In this document: positions 35,140 to 44,948 of the stretch, in pieces
Layout: every line of letters begins with the position of its first letter
Numbering within the stretch: the first letter of the stretch is position 1
The notes under the pieces: generated by a model
What the model was told of the DNA's origin: nothing
Database searches by the model: none
What the model saw: only the letters and a program-made list of their open reading frames with translations
Made by a program: the position numbers and the translations under genes
Assembly (NCBI GenBank): GCA_030447415.1
Contig: JAUJOZ010000012.1
Location: 60,530-124,529 of the forward strand
From: Thermomicrobiales bacterium
GTDB taxonomy: Bacteria > Chloroflexota > Chloroflexia > Thermomicrobiales > UBA6265
Direction of reading: 5' to 3'
DNA length: 64,000 nt

Positions 35140-36141
35140 TTACGGCTTCGTGTCCTCTGCCGTCTCCGGTTCCGTCAACTCCAGGAAGACATCCTCCAGC
35201 GAGCTGCGGCGTGGCACGATGGCGGCGGCGTAGAGCCCCGCCTCGGCGAGGGCGCGGTTGACCTCCGCCCCGCGCTCCTCCGGCGCCACAACGGTGAGGC
35301 GGCCGTCGTCCGCCGCGACCTGCTCGACAAAGGAGAGGGCGCGCAGGATGCCAACGGCCCGCTCCTGATCTCCCGCGGAGCCAGGCAGGGCGATCTCGAA
35401 CGATGCACCGCCGGCGAGCCCACGAACCAAGTCCGCTACCGTGCCGGCCCGGAGCAACTTGCCGCCCCGGATAATCGCCACCCGGTCGCAGACCTGCTCC
35501 ACCTCGTGCAAGAGGTGGCTGGCCAGCAGCACCCCGCGCCCTTCTCGAGCCAGGAGGGGAATCAACTCGCGCACTTCGCGCTGGCCGGCGGGGTCGAGGC
35601 CGTTGGTCGGCTCATCGAGAATCACCAAGTCGGGGTCGGTCAGCAGGGTCGAAGCGATGCCGAGGCGTTGCTTCATGCCGAGCGAGTAGGTCTTGTAGCG
35701 GCTACCCGCGCGCGAAGCGAGCCCGACCTGCCGCAACAGGGCATCGATCCGGCCGGGCGGCACCCCTCCGGCCGCCCTCGCCAGCGCTCGCAGGTTGTCA
35801 CGCCCTGAAAGGTAGGGGTAGAAGGCCGGCGTTTCGATGATCGCTCCGACCCGGCGCCGCACCGCGTCCGGGTCGGCCGCCAGGTCGCGTCCGAACAACT
35901 CGACCCGCCCGGCGGTCGGCTCCACCAGGCCAAGGACCATGCCGACAGTGGTGCTCTTGCCGGAGCCGTTCGGCCCGAGGAAGCCGAGCACCTCCCCGGC
36001 CCGCACTTCGAGGTCGAGCCCGTCCACCGCCGTCAGCCGGCCGAAGCGCTTGGTCAGCCCAGCCGTGCGGAGGATGGTCGTCCCCGGCGCCGGCCGCGCT
36101 CCGTCGCCGGTCGTCGCGTGCCGCTGCTGCACGGCCACCAT
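35140..36141 (-). CDS. ABC transporter ATP-binding protein (BcrA/CcmA-like)
   Basis: A 333-residue ATPase. Walker A 'GFLGPNGSGKSTTVGMVLG' (about 65), the Q-loop region is 'VGAIIETPAFYPYLSG', signature 'YSLGMKQRLGIASTLL', Walker B 'DLVILDEPTNGLDP', H-loop 'LLASHLLHEVEQVC'. The C-terminal 100 residues carry an extra beta-rich domain ending 'SSLEDVFLELTEPE', as in DrrA/BcrA export ATPases. The start is ATG 36139-36141; an upstream in-frame ATG would add a Gly-rich leader. Partner permease is 177 bp downstream. The pair probably exports a peptide, lipid or drug. Confidence 0.92.
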   Translation of the reverse strand: MVAVQQRHATTGDGARPAPGTTILRTAGLTKRFGRLTAVDGLDLEVRAGEVLGFLGPNGSGKSTTVGMVLGLVEPTAGRVELFGRDLAADPDAVRRRVGAIIETPAFYPYLSGRDNLRALARAAGGVPPGRIDALLRQVGLASRAGSRYKTYSLGMKQRLGIASTLLTDPDLVILDEPTNGLDPAGQREVRELIPLLAREGRGVLLASHLLHEVEQVCDRVAIIRGGKLLRAGTVADLVRGLAGGASFEIALPGSAGDQERAVGILRALSFVEQVAADDGRLTVVAPEERGAEVNRALAEAGLYAAAIVPRRSSLEDVFLELTEPETAEDTKP

Positions 36142-36359
36142 GCCGCCCCCCAGTCCTCCGTGTGCCGCCGGGCCGTCCCCGGCGACCAACCACCGCTGGC
36201 CTAGTATGTCGGACGGTGGCATCGGGAGCGTGAATCGACGCCCGCCGCCAACGACACGCTGGGCGCGCGACGCTGCCTGGCACCCACCTTGCCTCCACGG
36301 AGAGCACGAAAGGGCCAGGGGTCGCCCCGGTCGCGCCGACCCCCACGGGGCAGTCGCCG

Positions 36360-37283
36360 CTACGCCCCGCCCGAGTCCGAGACGGCGTAGGTCACGATCA
36401 CCTGCGTGTAGACGTCCACCTCCGTCTCGACGGTCGGATCGAACGCTGGCACGGAGAAGCTGGTGCCGGGTCCGAAGGAGACGCTGGGATCGATGACGGG
36501 ATCGCACCCACCACGGACGGAGGGCAGGATGCCGGGGTAGGGTGAGAAGCCTCCGCCGCTGGGGGCAGCCACCTCGCTGGAGCGCAGTGCCTCCCCAAGC
36601 TCGACGCCCATCAACTCCGCCTGCTCCTCGGCACGGGCGCGGGTGTCGTCGTTGGCCGACTGCAGCGCCTCACGCGTCACGGGGCCGCAATCGGCGACGT
36701 CATAACGAGCACCCACGAAGGTCAGCGTGATGCCCTCCACGGCAGCCGCCTGCCCGGCGGCGTTGACGAGCTCGTTCATCCGCTCCAGATTCAGCGCCTC
36801 ATCCTCGACCGTCAGGTCGAGGCGGAAGACGCCTCGGCCACCGGAGCCACCGAAGCCGCTGAGCGCGGGGCTGGTCAGGACCCGAACGGTCTCCTCCGAG
36901 ATGCCGGCGTCGACGATCGCCTGAACGATCGGCTCCGCCGCCTCCCGCTCCGCCTCCCCCAGGGTGTCGTCGGGACCGAGGCGCGGGAACGGCCCGGCGA
37001 ATGCCTCCTGCGTGGAGAAGAGCATCTGCACCGTCGCTATTTCGGCCGGAACGGTGGCCCCGCCGTAGCCGATGACAGTAATGGAGCGCTCGCCCGCGGC
37101 GGGCGTTGCCTGCTCCTGTTCCTCCTGGGCAAGCGCCGCACCGGCGTTCGCTCCGCCGACCAGCACGGTCAGGATGAGCAATCCCGCCGCGGCCCACGCG
37201 AGCCGTCGCCGGGACCGCGGGGAACATCGCCCCGCGGCCAGTTCTGGACGAGAGCCACCCCTCGATCCGCGCATCGCGTGCAT
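36360..37283 (-). CDS. SIMPL-domain (DUF541) exported protein, copy 1
   Basis: A 307-residue protein. ATG at 37281-37283 with GAGGAGC upstream. Residues 27-52 form a signal segment ('LAWAAAGLLILTVLVGGANA') ending 'AGAALAQEE'. The SIMPL/DUF541 domain follows: 'SITVIGYGGATVPAEIATVQ' at its start, 'AEPIVQAIVDAGISEETVRV', paired-strand segments, 'ARAEEQAELMGVELGEALR' and a C-terminal 'TEVDVYTQVIVTYAV' strand. These periplasmic or surface proteins form ring-shaped assemblies in some bacteria and are linked to oxidative stress; the exact role is not settled. Immediately downstream of a second, homologous gene on the same strand. Confidence 0.88.
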   Translation of the reverse strand: MHAMRGSRGGSRPELAAGRCSPRSRRRLAWAAAGLLILTVLVGGANAGAALAQEEQEQATPAAGERSITVIGYGGATVPAEIATVQMLFSTQEAFAGPFPRLGPDDTLGEAEREAAEPIVQAIVDAGISEETVRVLTSPALSGFGGSGGRGVFRLDLTVEDEALNLERMNELVNAAGQAAAVEGITLTFVGARYDVADCGPVTREALQSANDDTRARAEEQAELMGVELGEALRSSEVAAPSGGGFSPYPGILPSVRGGCDPVIDPSVSFGPGTSFSVPAFDPTVETEVDVYTQVIVTYAVSDSGGA

Positions 37284-37524
37284 GGCGTGCTCCTCAGCTC
37301 ACTCGGGCCACCGGTCCAACCCGACCGGCCCCGACGCCGGGCGGGCCCGCCCGGCGCCTACTCCTCTCGGATGCGCCACGCACCGCGACTGGGACATGAC
37401 GATGGTGTCGCGCCGCTGCGCCGTCCCGCCCCCGACCCGCGGCGTGTCCGGCGCGATAGCGCCGCACGACAGGATGCCACCCGGCGCCATCTTGGTCGTT
37501 CCAGGGCTGCACCGGCGAGGAGCG

Positions 37525-38622
37525 CTACGACGCGTCCTCGCCGATGGCGTAGGTCATCACCATCTGCGAGTAGGCCTCGGCCTCGGCCGGCACGGTCGGG
37601 TCGAAGGGCGGTGTGGTGATGCCCGACTCGGGACCGAAGGGGCCGCCGCCGCCGAAGGCGGGGGAGGAGCCACACCCGGTGTCGTCGACGAAGGAGGGAC
37701 CGAAGTAGGAGGAGTCGTAGGCCTGGAGGAGATCGCCGAGCGTGACCCCCAGCAGATCCGCCGTCTCCTGGGCCTGGGCGCGGGCGTTGTCGATCGCCTG
37801 TTGCTTCGCCTCGCGCTGGAGGGCGGAGCAGTCGGCGAGATCGTAGCCGACGCCGGCGTAATGCAGGCTCAGGCCGTTGTCGGCGAGCGCGGCGTCGACC
37901 GCGTCGACGATCTCGGCGACCTGCTCGACGCTCGGCTGGTCCAGCGCGAACTCCAGCCGCGCGGCACCGGGGCCGCCGGGACCAAAGAAGCTGGAGAGCC
38001 CCGGCCCCGTGACGACCTCGATGTCATCCCGCGCCACGCCGGCGTCCGTGATCGCCTGCAGTACGGGCTCCAGGTCTTCCTCGGTCAGCCGAGGCAGTGC
38101 CGTCGGCCCTATCGGTTCCCGGACGTCACGACCCGGGTCGCCCGCGACCGCCCCGTCTTCGGGCGCGCCGGCCGCCGGCGTGGCGCCAGCCTGACCCTCG
38201 GCGACCGCGGCCCCTTCTTCGTAGATGACGGTTGCTGATCCTGCCGAGACGGCCATGCCCATCGCGAACTCGTCGCGGCCGATCACGAACTGGATCGTCG
38301 CGGTCTCGGCCGGAGCGCTCGCCTCACCGATGCCGTTGACGACGATGCTCGGCTCGCCGGTCGGGGCGATCTGGAGAGCGGTGCCGGCGTTGACCGCGGC
38401 GTGGGAGACAGTCGCGGCCCCAGCGGCGAGTCGAGCCGCGTCGACCGCGGCGGTGCGTCCCCTGGCGGGAGGCGAATCGCTCCCGGTGACCGCGAGGACG
38501 GCCACCGGCGAGGCCATGGCCATCAGGGCGAAGGCCAGGGCGGCGGCAAACCATCGCGCCGGCGTTGAGGCACGGATCGGCACGAATCGAGACCGCTCGG
38601 GTGTCGTCGCGTCTGGCTGCAT
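37525..38622 (-). CDS. SIMPL-domain (DUF541) exported protein, copy 2
   Basis: A 365-residue paralogue of the gene at 36360. The ATG at 38620-38622 has GAGGAGCGA upstream. A signal segment ('WFAAALAFALMAMASPVAVLA') precedes an approximately 50-residue Ala-rich linker. The SIMPL domain opens 'SIVVNGIGEASAPAETATIQ' and closes 'AEAYSQMVMTYAI', the same last strand as copy 1. It has an insertion (about 125-165) rich in Ala, Gly and Pro. The two genes are 240 bp apart in the same direction and diverge from an ECF sigma factor 170 bp away, which may regulate them. Confidence 0.88.
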   Translation of the reverse strand: MQPDATTPERSRFVPIRASTPARWFAAALAFALMAMASPVAVLAVTGSDSPPARGRTAAVDAARLAAGAATVSHAAVNAGTALQIAPTGEPSIVVNGIGEASAPAETATIQFVIGRDEFAMGMAVSAGSATVIYEEGAAVAEGQAGATPAAGAPEDGAVAGDPGRDVREPIGPTALPRLTEEDLEPVLQAITDAGVARDDIEVVTGPGLSSFFGPGGPGAARLEFALDQPSVEQVAEIVDAVDAALADNGLSLHYAGVGYDLADCSALQREAKQQAIDNARAQAQETADLLGVTLGDLLQAYDSSYFGPSFVDDTGCGSSPAFGGGGPFGPESGITTPPFDPTVPAEAEAYSQMVMTYAIGEDAS

Positions 38623-38793
38623 CGCTCGCTCCTCGTCCTCCTGACGGTCGCCGCTCGGCGCTTGCCGCGGCGTCATCCCTTCCGGTGCGCGGCCGGGCGG
38701 AAACGGGACAACGCGACGCGATGTCCCGTTCCGACGAACCGGCGCACCCTGATAGAGTGGGCTGCAGCCGCGATCGCCCAGGGGAGTGAGCCC

Positions 38794-39405
38794 GTGCTCG
38801 ATGCCGTGGATGCCTCGGCCGCGTGGCCGGGCGATCAGCAGATCGTCGCCGCATCGCGCGTCGGAACCGTTGGCGCCTTCGCCACGCTGGTGGACCGCCA
38901 CCACGCGCCGCTGCTGCGCTATCTCACCCGCCAGACCGGCGACGCGGAGCTGGCCGCCGACCTCGCGCAGGAAACCTTCCTCGCCGCGTTCCGCTCCCTC
39001 GGCCAGCTCACCGACGACGGCTCCTTTGCGGCCTGGCTCTACGGCATCGCGCGCAACCGGCTGCGGATGGAGTGGCGCCGCCGCCGACTGCGGCGGGTCG
39101 TCTCGCTCGATTGGCTGCCGTCGGGCGTGGAAGCGGTCATCCCGGCGCTGCGCCGGCCCGACGTGAGCCGGTCGTGCGCCGACCGGGACGTGATCCAGCG
39201 GGCGCTCGATACCCTCAGCCCGCCGCTGCGCGAGGCGCTGCTGCTCCACGACCTGGGCGGCTTCGGCGGCGAGGAGGTGGCGCGCATCCTCGGCATCTCG
39301 CCGGCGGCGGCGCGCAAGCGGATCGTCCGGGCGGAAGCGGCATTCCGCCGGGCCCACGACGCGGAGCACGGGATGGATGGGGATGAGCACGATGCGGGCA
39401 TCTGA
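38794..39405 (+). CDS. ECF-type RNA polymerase sigma factor
   Basis: A 203-residue sigma factor starting at GTG 38794 with GGGGAGTGA upstream. Region 2: 'FATLVDRHHAPLLRYLTRQTGDAELAADLAQETFLAAFRSL' (core DAELAADLAQETFLAAF), then 'AWLYGIARNRLRMEWRRRRL'. Region 4: 'LDTLSPPLREALLLHDLGG', 'GEEVARILGISPAAARKRIVRA'. No extra N- or C-terminal domain. The next gene overlaps its end and looks like the anti-sigma factor. It is divergent from two SIMPL genes. The target promoter motif cannot be fixed from one locus. Confidence 0.92.
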   Translation: MLDAVDASAAWPGDQQIVAASRVGTVGAFATLVDRHHAPLLRYLTRQTGDAELAADLAQETFLAAFRSLGQLTDDGSFAAWLYGIARNRLRMEWRRRRLRRVVSLDWLPSGVEAVIPALRRPDVSRSCADRDVIQRALDTLSPPLREALLLHDLGGFGGEEVARILGISPAAARKRIVRAEAAFRRAHDAEHGMDGDEHDAGI

Positions 39406-40213
39406 GCGCTGCGACCTGCCGGGTGAAGACCTCCTCGCCTGCGCGGACGGCGAGCTGCGCGGGGCCCGGCGCGAGCTCGTCGAGGCGGCGCTGGCGGCCG
39501 AACCGGTGTGCCGGCGGCGTCTGGTGTCCTTCCAGGAGACGGGCCGACTGCTGCGGGACGGGAGCCCCCTCGTGGACGACCCGACCGGCCGGGCCGCAAT
39601 CCGGGCCCGGTTGGAGCGGATCGCCGGGCAGCCCTCGTCCACCATCCAGCTGCGCCCGACCGTGGCCGCCGGTGCGCTGCCGCTCCTCCTGCTCCTCGCG
39701 GTGATCGCCGCCGGCCGGTCGTCCCTCTGGGGCCGCTACGGCGGTGACCCGGCGGCATCGAACCCGCCGCCCGAGGCGACGCGGTCAGCCGCGGCCGGGC
39801 CGCGGCTGACCTCCGCCTGGGCCGGCGGCCGATCGTTGGCGGTGTGTAGCTCGCCTGGGTCAAACGCGGCGCTCGGCTATCGGGCGACGTTCACCGTGCT
39901 TGGCCTAAGCGGGGCGGTCGGCGGCGGGCCGGCATGCGCCCCGGTCCGAGCGGGCTTCCCGCCGCAGATCCAACCCCAACTCCGGTTCCCGGTTCGAGCC
40001 GGGGCGCCGCCAGGCTGGGCCCCCGCGTCGACGGGCTACGGCCAACCGAACGATGCCAGGTACGGATTCGGCGTCGGGCCCAGCGGTGGGTACGTCGCTG
40101 GGCGGCCCGGCGCCTTCAACCGGCCGCCGTTCGGCGCTGCCGTCTGCGCCTACGGAAGCCAGCCGGGCGGATGGCAAGCAGTCGTGCCGGGGACCGCGGG
40201 GGCCTGCTCCTAG
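39377..40213 (+). CDS. Putative anti-sigma factor with transmembrane helix and Gly/Pro-rich outer domain
   Basis: A 278-residue protein overlapping the end of the sigma factor gene by 29 bases, so coupled in translation. Candidate ATGs at 39377, 39383 and 39392. The N-terminal 85 residues resemble the sigma-binding anti-sigma module ('[24 protein letters not shown]', core LLACADGELRGARRE; 'PVCRRRLVSFQETGRLL'), like the zinc-less ASD helices. One membrane helix is at about residues 96-115 ('VAAGALPLLLLLAVIAAG'). The outside part is low-complexity: Gly, Pro, Ala, Tyr-rich, with paired cysteines in 'LAVCSSPGS', 'PACAPVRA' and 'AAVCAYGSQ'. Partner assignment rests on position and the N-terminal pattern. 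Confidence 0.7.
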   Translation: MGMSTMRASERCDLPGEDLLACADGELRGARRELVEAALAAEPVCRRRLVSFQETGRLLRDGSPLVDDPTGRAAIRARLERIAGQPSSTIQLRPTVAAGALPLLLLLAVIAAGRSSLWGRYGGDPAASNPPPEATRSAAAGPRLTSAWAGGRSLAVCSSPGSNAALGYRATFTVLGLSGAVGGGPACAPVRAGFPPQIQPQLRFPVRAGAPPGWAPASTGYGQPNDARYGFGVGPSGGYVAGRPGAFNRPPFGAAVCAYGSQPGGWQAVVPGTAGACS

Positions 40214-40490
40214 CCCGCGGCGAGGCCCTCACCCCCACCAGCACCGTCCGGAGCGCATCCGACTACTCGGCCCAATGCTCGGTGAGGGGAGCGTCGCCGC
40301 GGCAGCCGGCGGCTGGCGATCGCACATCGGGTTCGCGCACCGGGCGGGGCAAGCTCTGTCCCTTCCACCATCAGTCGGACCGGCCACGAGGGAGACCGGT
40401 GCCCCAGCCTCTCCGTTGCGCCTCGGCCCACTCACGGCCTGCCGGTGGTACCCTGCCGCGCCCGGGGTACGCGATGAGCGAGGAGGCAAC

Positions 40491-42278
40491 GTGGTGGCGG
40501 CGACGTGGTCGAATGCGGACGAGGAGCGGCTGCGGGCGGAGGTGGCGTTGGACGAGCCGTGGGCGTTCATCGAGCTCTGCACCGGATTGACGCGGCTGTC
40601 CGGCAGCGTCGACGAGCGACGGGCCTTCGACCACCTCGCGGGGCGGCTGACCACGTGGGGGATTCGGCACGAATTGCACGAGCCGGAGTGTTTCATCTCG
40701 TGGCCGGTCTCGGCCTCGGTGACCATGACGTCGCCGGACGGGGCATCGCGGATGCTGGCGGCGAAGACGCCGGCGATGTCCCCCTCGACCGGCGGGGCTG
40801 CGGTCGAGGGGCTCGCCGTCCACCTGCCGAGCCGCTACGCGCGGGGGACCGACGATCTCTTCGCCTCCGGCATCCGCAGCGACGACGGGGCAAGGGTGAC
40901 GGGCAAGGTGGTCGTCACCGAAGGGCTGCCGATGCCGGCGAAGGTAGCCGACCTGCAACGCCTCGGCGCGGTTGCCGCCGTCTTCGTCTCGCCGGGGGTA
41001 CGGATCCACGAGGGGATCTGCACCACCATCTGGGGTAGTCCCGACCTCGACTCCGCCGGTCGCCAGCCGCGCATCCCGGTGGCCGAGGTGAACCGACCGG
41101 ACGGGGAAGCGCTGATCGCGGCGATCGCGGCGGGCGGCGGGGACCTTCGGCTCGGGGTGGTGACCGAGCTGGACACCCGCTGGCGGCCGATCCCCGTGCT
41201 GGTCGCGGAGATCGCGGGGACCGAGGAGCCCGAACGGTTCGCGCTGCTGCACGGGCACGTCGACTCCTGGCACGTCGGGATCGGGGACAACGCGACGGGG
41301 AACGCGACCCTGCTGGAATTGGCGCGCGTCTTCGCCCACCACCGACCGCGGCGGAGTCTGCGCATCGCCTGGTGGTCGGGTCACTCGCACGGGCGCTACG
41401 CCGGCTCCACCTGGTATGCCGACACGTTCGCGGTCGACTTGCTGGCGCACTGCGTCGCCCACCTCAACTGCGACTCGCCCGGCTGCCGCTGGGCCGACAC
41501 CTTCGACGACCTGGAGTCGACGGAGGAAGCCTGGCCTCTGGCGGAAGCGGCGGTCCGGGACGTCTCGGGCGTCCAGGCGATCTGGGGCCGGCCGGCACGG
41601 GCGGGCGACTACTCGTTCATGAATCTCGGACTTTCGGCCGCCTTCATGCTCTCCTCGACGATGTCGGAGGCGGCGCGGGCCGAGCGGGGCTACTACGCCG
41701 TCGGCGGCTGCGGCGGCAACATCGCCTGGCACACGGAGGACGACACGCTCGAGATCGCCGATCGCGACAATCTGCTCCGCGACATGCGCGTCTACGCCAC
41801 GGCGGTGAGCCGCCTCCTCAACGCGCCCGTCCTCCCGCTCGATTTCCGCCGGACGGCCGATGGGTTCGCCCAAACGCTGGGCCGCTACCAGGCGGCCGCC
41901 GACGACCGGTTCGACTTCGCCCCGGCGTTCGAGGCCCTCGCCGCCCTGCGCGTCGCGCTGGACCGCTTCTATGTGGAGATCGAGGCGACCGGCGGCGACT
42001 CGGCCGGAGCCGAGCGCGCCAACGCCGCGCTGCTCGACTTGTCGCGGCTGCTGGTGCCGGTTAACTACGCGCGGGAAGGACGGTTCCGACAGGACCCGGC
42101 GATGGACGTGCCGCCGCTGCCGGACCTCGCCCCGGCGTTGACGCTTGGCGAGTTCGCGGCCGGGTCGCACGACGATCGGGTCGCGCACCAAAGCCTGACC
42201 CGCGGCCAGAACCGCCTCGTTTGGGCACTGCACCAGGCTGCGAAGGTTGCGGCCGGTCGAGGAGATGGAACCGCATGA
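40491..42278 (+). CDS. M28-family peptidase-like protein with an altered metal site
   Basis: A 595-residue protein from GTG 40491 (GAGGAGG upstream). It has an M28-type alpha/beta core with a PA-like insertion (about 115-210: '[21 protein letters not shown]', '[16 protein letters not shown]'). The metal-binding region starts '[20 protein letters not shown]' (His, Asp about 260-270). In canonical M28 enzymes a Glu-Glu pair follows in 'FxxEExGLxGS'; here the equivalent is '[15 protein letters not shown]', with no Glu pair. Later 'NCDSPGC' and '[13 protein letters not shown]' (His) are present. Catalysis could differ from standard aminopeptidases. Its stop overlaps the next start by four bases (ATGA). 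Confidence 0.85.
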   Translation: MVAATWSNADEERLRAEVALDEPWAFIELCTGLTRLSGSVDERRAFDHLAGRLTTWGIRHELHEPECFISWPVSASVTMTSPDGASRMLAAKTPAMSPSTGGAAVEGLAVHLPSRYARGTDDLFASGIRSDDGARVTGKVVVTEGLPMPAKVADLQRLGAVAAVFVSPGVRIHEGICTTIWGSPDLDSAGRQPRIPVAEVNRPDGEALIAAIAAGGGDLRLGVVTELDTRWRPIPVLVAEIAGTEEPERFALLHGHVDSWHVGIGDNATGNATLLELARVFAHHRPRRSLRIAWWSGHSHGRYAGSTWYADTFAVDLLAHCVAHLNCDSPGCRWADTFDDLESTEEAWPLAEAAVRDVSGVQAIWGRPARAGDYSFMNLGLSAAFMLSSTMSEAARAERGYYAVGGCGGNIAWHTEDDTLEIADRDNLLRDMRVYATAVSRLLNAPVLPLDFRRTADGFAQTLGRYQAAADDRFDFAPAFEALAALRVALDRFYVEIEATGGDSAGAERANAALLDLSRLLVPVNYAREGRFRQDPAMDVPPLPDLAPALTLGEFAAGSHDDRVAHQSLTRGQNRLVWALHQAAKVAAGRGDGTA

Positions 42279-44221
42279 GCGAGCCGAGGGTGACCCCGTA
42301 CGGCACCTGGACGTCGCCGATCACCGCGGACGCGATCGTCGCCGGGACGGTCGGGCTCGGGCAGATTGCGCTCGACGGAGAGGACGTCTACTGGGTCGAG
42401 TCGCGGCCGACGGAAGGTGGCCGCAACGTCGTCGTGCGGCGGACGCCGGACGGACACACCGCCGACGTGACGCCGGCGCCGTTCAATGCCCGGACGCGGG
42501 TCCACGAGTACGGCGGCGGCGCCTACGTGGTGGTCGACGGCGGCGTTGTCTTCTCAAACGACGACGACGGTCGCCTCTACCGCCAGGAGGGCGGAGGCGC
42601 CCCGCACCCGATCACCCCCCAGGCCGCGCTGCGCTACGCCGACGTTGTGGTCGTGCCAGGCGACAGACGCCTGATCAGCGTCCGGGAGGACCACACCGCC
42701 GCCGGGCCGGAACCGGTCAACACGCTGGTGATGCTCGATCTGGACGGCAACGCCGAGCAGGGCCAGGACGGCGGCCGGGTGCTCGTGTCAGGCAACGACT
42801 TCTACGCCTCGCCCCGTGTCAGCCCGGACGGGTCGCGCCTCACTTGGTTAACCTGGAACCACCCCAATATGCCCTGGGACGGAGCGGAGCTGTGGGTCGG
42901 CGAACTGGCGGCCGATGGGTCGGTCGGCCCGAGTGAGCGGGTCGCGGGCGGGGGCGACGAGTCGGTCTTCCAGCCGCAGTGGTCACCGGACGGGGTGCTG
43001 CACTTCGTCTCGGACCGGAGCGGGTGGTGGAACCTGTATCGCCGGCGCCAGGGGCGGATCGAGCCGCTGTGCCCACTGGAGGCCGAGTTCGGACTGCCGC
43101 AGTGGGTCTTCGGGCAGTCAACCTACGCCTTCACCGCGGCCGACCGAATCGTCTGCGCGTTTAGCCAGGGGGGGACGTGGCGCCTGGCGAGCCTTGCCAC
43201 GGGGACCGGCCGGCTCGACCCGCTCGCGACCCCCTACACGCAGATCGAGGGGCTGCAGGCGGCGGCGGGTCGGGTGACGTTCGTCGCGGGGGGACCGACC
43301 GAGCTGGCGGCCGTCGTTCGGCTCGACCCGGGGACCGGGAGCCTGGAGGTCCTGCGCCGTGCGAGCGAGCTGAGCATTGACTCCGGGTATCTGTCGATCC
43401 CGCGCGCCGTCGAGTTCCCGACCGACGAGGGGCTGACGGCGCACGGCTTCTTCTACCCCCCGGCGAACCGCGACTTCGCGGCGCCAGCGGGGGAGCGGCC
43501 ACCGCTGCTGGTCCTGAGCCACGGCGGACCGACCTCGGCAACCTCCTCCACGCTCAACCTCCGCGTGCAGTACTGGACCAGCCGGGGCTTCGCGGTGCTC
43601 GACGTGAACTACGGCGGCAGCACCGGCTACGGCCGCGCCTATCGCCAGCGACTCGTTGGACAGTGGGGCATTGTCGACGTGGCCGATTGCACGAACGGCG
43701 CGCGCCACCTGGCCGAGCGGGGGGAAGCGGACGGCGCCCGGCTGGCGATCCGAGGCGGCAGCGCCGGCGGATACACGACGCTCGCCGCGCTGACGTTCCG
43801 CGACGTTTTTCGGGCCGGGGCAAGCCACTATGGGGTGAGCGACCTCGAGGCACTGACCCGAGACACGCACAAGTTCGAGTCGCGCTACCTGGACCGCCTG
43901 GTCGGTCCCTACCCCGAGCGGCGAGACCTCTATATTGCGCGATCGCCGATCCACCACACGGACCGGCTGGCGTGTCCGCTGATCCTCTTCCAGGGCTTGG
44001 AGGACAAGGTGGTGCCGCCCGAGCAGGCCGTGATGATGTACGAGGCGGTGCGCGCGAAAGGGCTGCCGGTGGCCTACGTGCCGTTCGCGGGGGAGCAACA
44101 CGGCTTCCGTCGGGCGGAGAACATCAAGCGATCCCTCGAGGCCGAGCTGTACTTCTACTCTCGAATCTTCGGCTTCACGCCCGCCGACCTAGTGGAGCCG
44201 GTGCCGATTGCGAACCTCTAA
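42275..44221 (+). CDS. S9-family prolyl oligopeptidase / dipeptidyl-peptidase-like protein
   Basis: A 648-residue serine peptidase. The N-terminal 390 residues are a beta-propeller with '[15 protein letters not shown]' and '[14 protein letters not shown]' blades. The C-terminal hydrolase domain has '[17 protein letters not shown]', '[19 protein letters not shown]', nucleophile '[15 protein letters not shown]' (Ser, about 495), acid in '[11 protein letters not shown]' and His in '[11 protein letters not shown]'. No signal sequence is visible, so likely cytoplasmic. Its ATG overlaps the stop of the M28-type gene (ATGA), so the two are translationally coupled and probably act in sequence in peptide breakdown. 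A hairpin ends the operon at 44245. Confidence 0.93.
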   Translation: MSEPRVTPYGTWTSPITADAIVAGTVGLGQIALDGEDVYWVESRPTEGGRNVVVRRTPDGHTADVTPAPFNARTRVHEYGGGAYVVVDGGVVFSNDDDGRLYRQEGGGAPHPITPQAALRYADVVVVPGDRRLISVREDHTAAGPEPVNTLVMLDLDGNAEQGQDGGRVLVSGNDFYASPRVSPDGSRLTWLTWNHPNMPWDGAELWVGELAADGSVGPSERVAGGGDESVFQPQWSPDGVLHFVSDRSGWWNLYRRRQGRIEPLCPLEAEFGLPQWVFGQSTYAFTAADRIVCAFSQGGTWRLASLATGTGRLDPLATPYTQIEGLQAAAGRVTFVAGGPTELAAVVRLDPGTGSLEVLRRASELSIDSGYLSIPRAVEFPTDEGLTAHGFFYPPANRDFAAPAGERPPLLVLSHGGPTSATSSTLNLRVQYWTSRGFAVLDVNYGGSTGYGRAYRQRLVGQWGIVDVADCTNGARHLAERGEADGARLAIRGGSAGGYTTLAALTFRDVFRAGASHYGVSDLEALTRDTHKFESRYLDRLVGPYPERRDLYIARSPIHHTDRLACPLILFQGLEDKVVPPEQAVMMYEAVRAKGLPVAYVPFAGEQHGFRRAENIKRSLEAELYFYSRIFGFTPADLVEPVPIANL

Positions 44222-44244
44222 CGGCAGCCCGCGGTCACTGACCC

Positions 44245-44259
44245 CGGGGATAGTCCCCG
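44245..44259 (+). terminator. Hairpin after the peptidase operon
   Basis: CGGGGA, loop TAG, TCCCCG, 24 bases past the S9 stop codon. Short perfect stem without T-tract. Confidence 0.4.
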
Positions 44260-44275
44260 ACCAAGCGGTGGGGGA

Positions 44276-44304
44276 TTGACTGGCCTGGCGGCGAGCCCTA
44301 GACT
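44276..44304 (+). promoter_or_regulatory. Strong sigma-70-type promoter in a gene-poor gap
   Basis: TTGACT (44276-44281), exactly 17 bp, TAGACT (44299-44304). The next start codon on this strand is about 640 bp away. Confidence 0.5.
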
Positions 44305-44948
44305 GGCGACACTTGCCATGTCGCGATCCGGTGCCGGGAGGCACTCGGACGAACTGGTGATCGCGCGCCCGGCCGCTCGGCCGGGCAGACTGCGCCCGCC
44401 CCGTTGCGGCGCCGACGGCCGGAGGTGGAGCATGCACATCCCAGCATCGATCCTTGTCCGCGTCGGCACTGCCGCGGCGCACCCCGGTCGGGCTCAGCGC
44501 TAACTCCCCCTCGCCGGTCGATCGCCGACCCGCTCGCAACCGATCCTCCACCACCGGCCACTGCGACCGGCGGTGCTGATTGTTCCGAACGGCCCCTGGT
44601 CGCACCCGTCTGGATCTCTGAGGGTCTGAGCCCGAATTGCACGCGTCGCGGTCCCCGAGGGGGCGCGTCGGGCATCGCCGCGTCCTGTGGCTGCCTCGTC
44701 GCACCACTCCGGGGTCGCCGTGCACCGCGGCGCTTTGCCGAATCTCACCCCAATCCCACACTGACCGTCCCTTGGCGCCGGTCGTCCACCCAGGTGGTCT
44801 CCCGCAGCGCCACGAATCGAACCGAGCGACCGAGCCATCGCGTCCGTCACCAAGGTAAGGAGCGTCCATATGATCATCGCGCTTGTGGTCCGTCGATCCC
44901 TGGTTCCCATCTCTTGCCAGCCACCGACGCCAACCGGAGGATCCTCCC

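Larger units (their letters stand above)
44222..44948. other. 727-bp intergenic region with a strong promoter and no clear gene
   Basis: Contains a terminator-like hairpin (44245-44259), a good rightward promoter (44276-44304), another hairpin at 44367-44386 (GCCCGGCCG-CT-CGGCCGGGC) and the ribosome binding site of the next gene. No frame has coding character. It is a candidate for a non-coding RNA or a very long leader. Confidence 0.4.

Noticed and set aside
44804..44840. GGTTCGATTC-like sequence on the minus strand, like a tRNA T-loop
   Set aside because: The flanking bases do not pair into a T-stem and no cloverleaf or acceptor stem forms.
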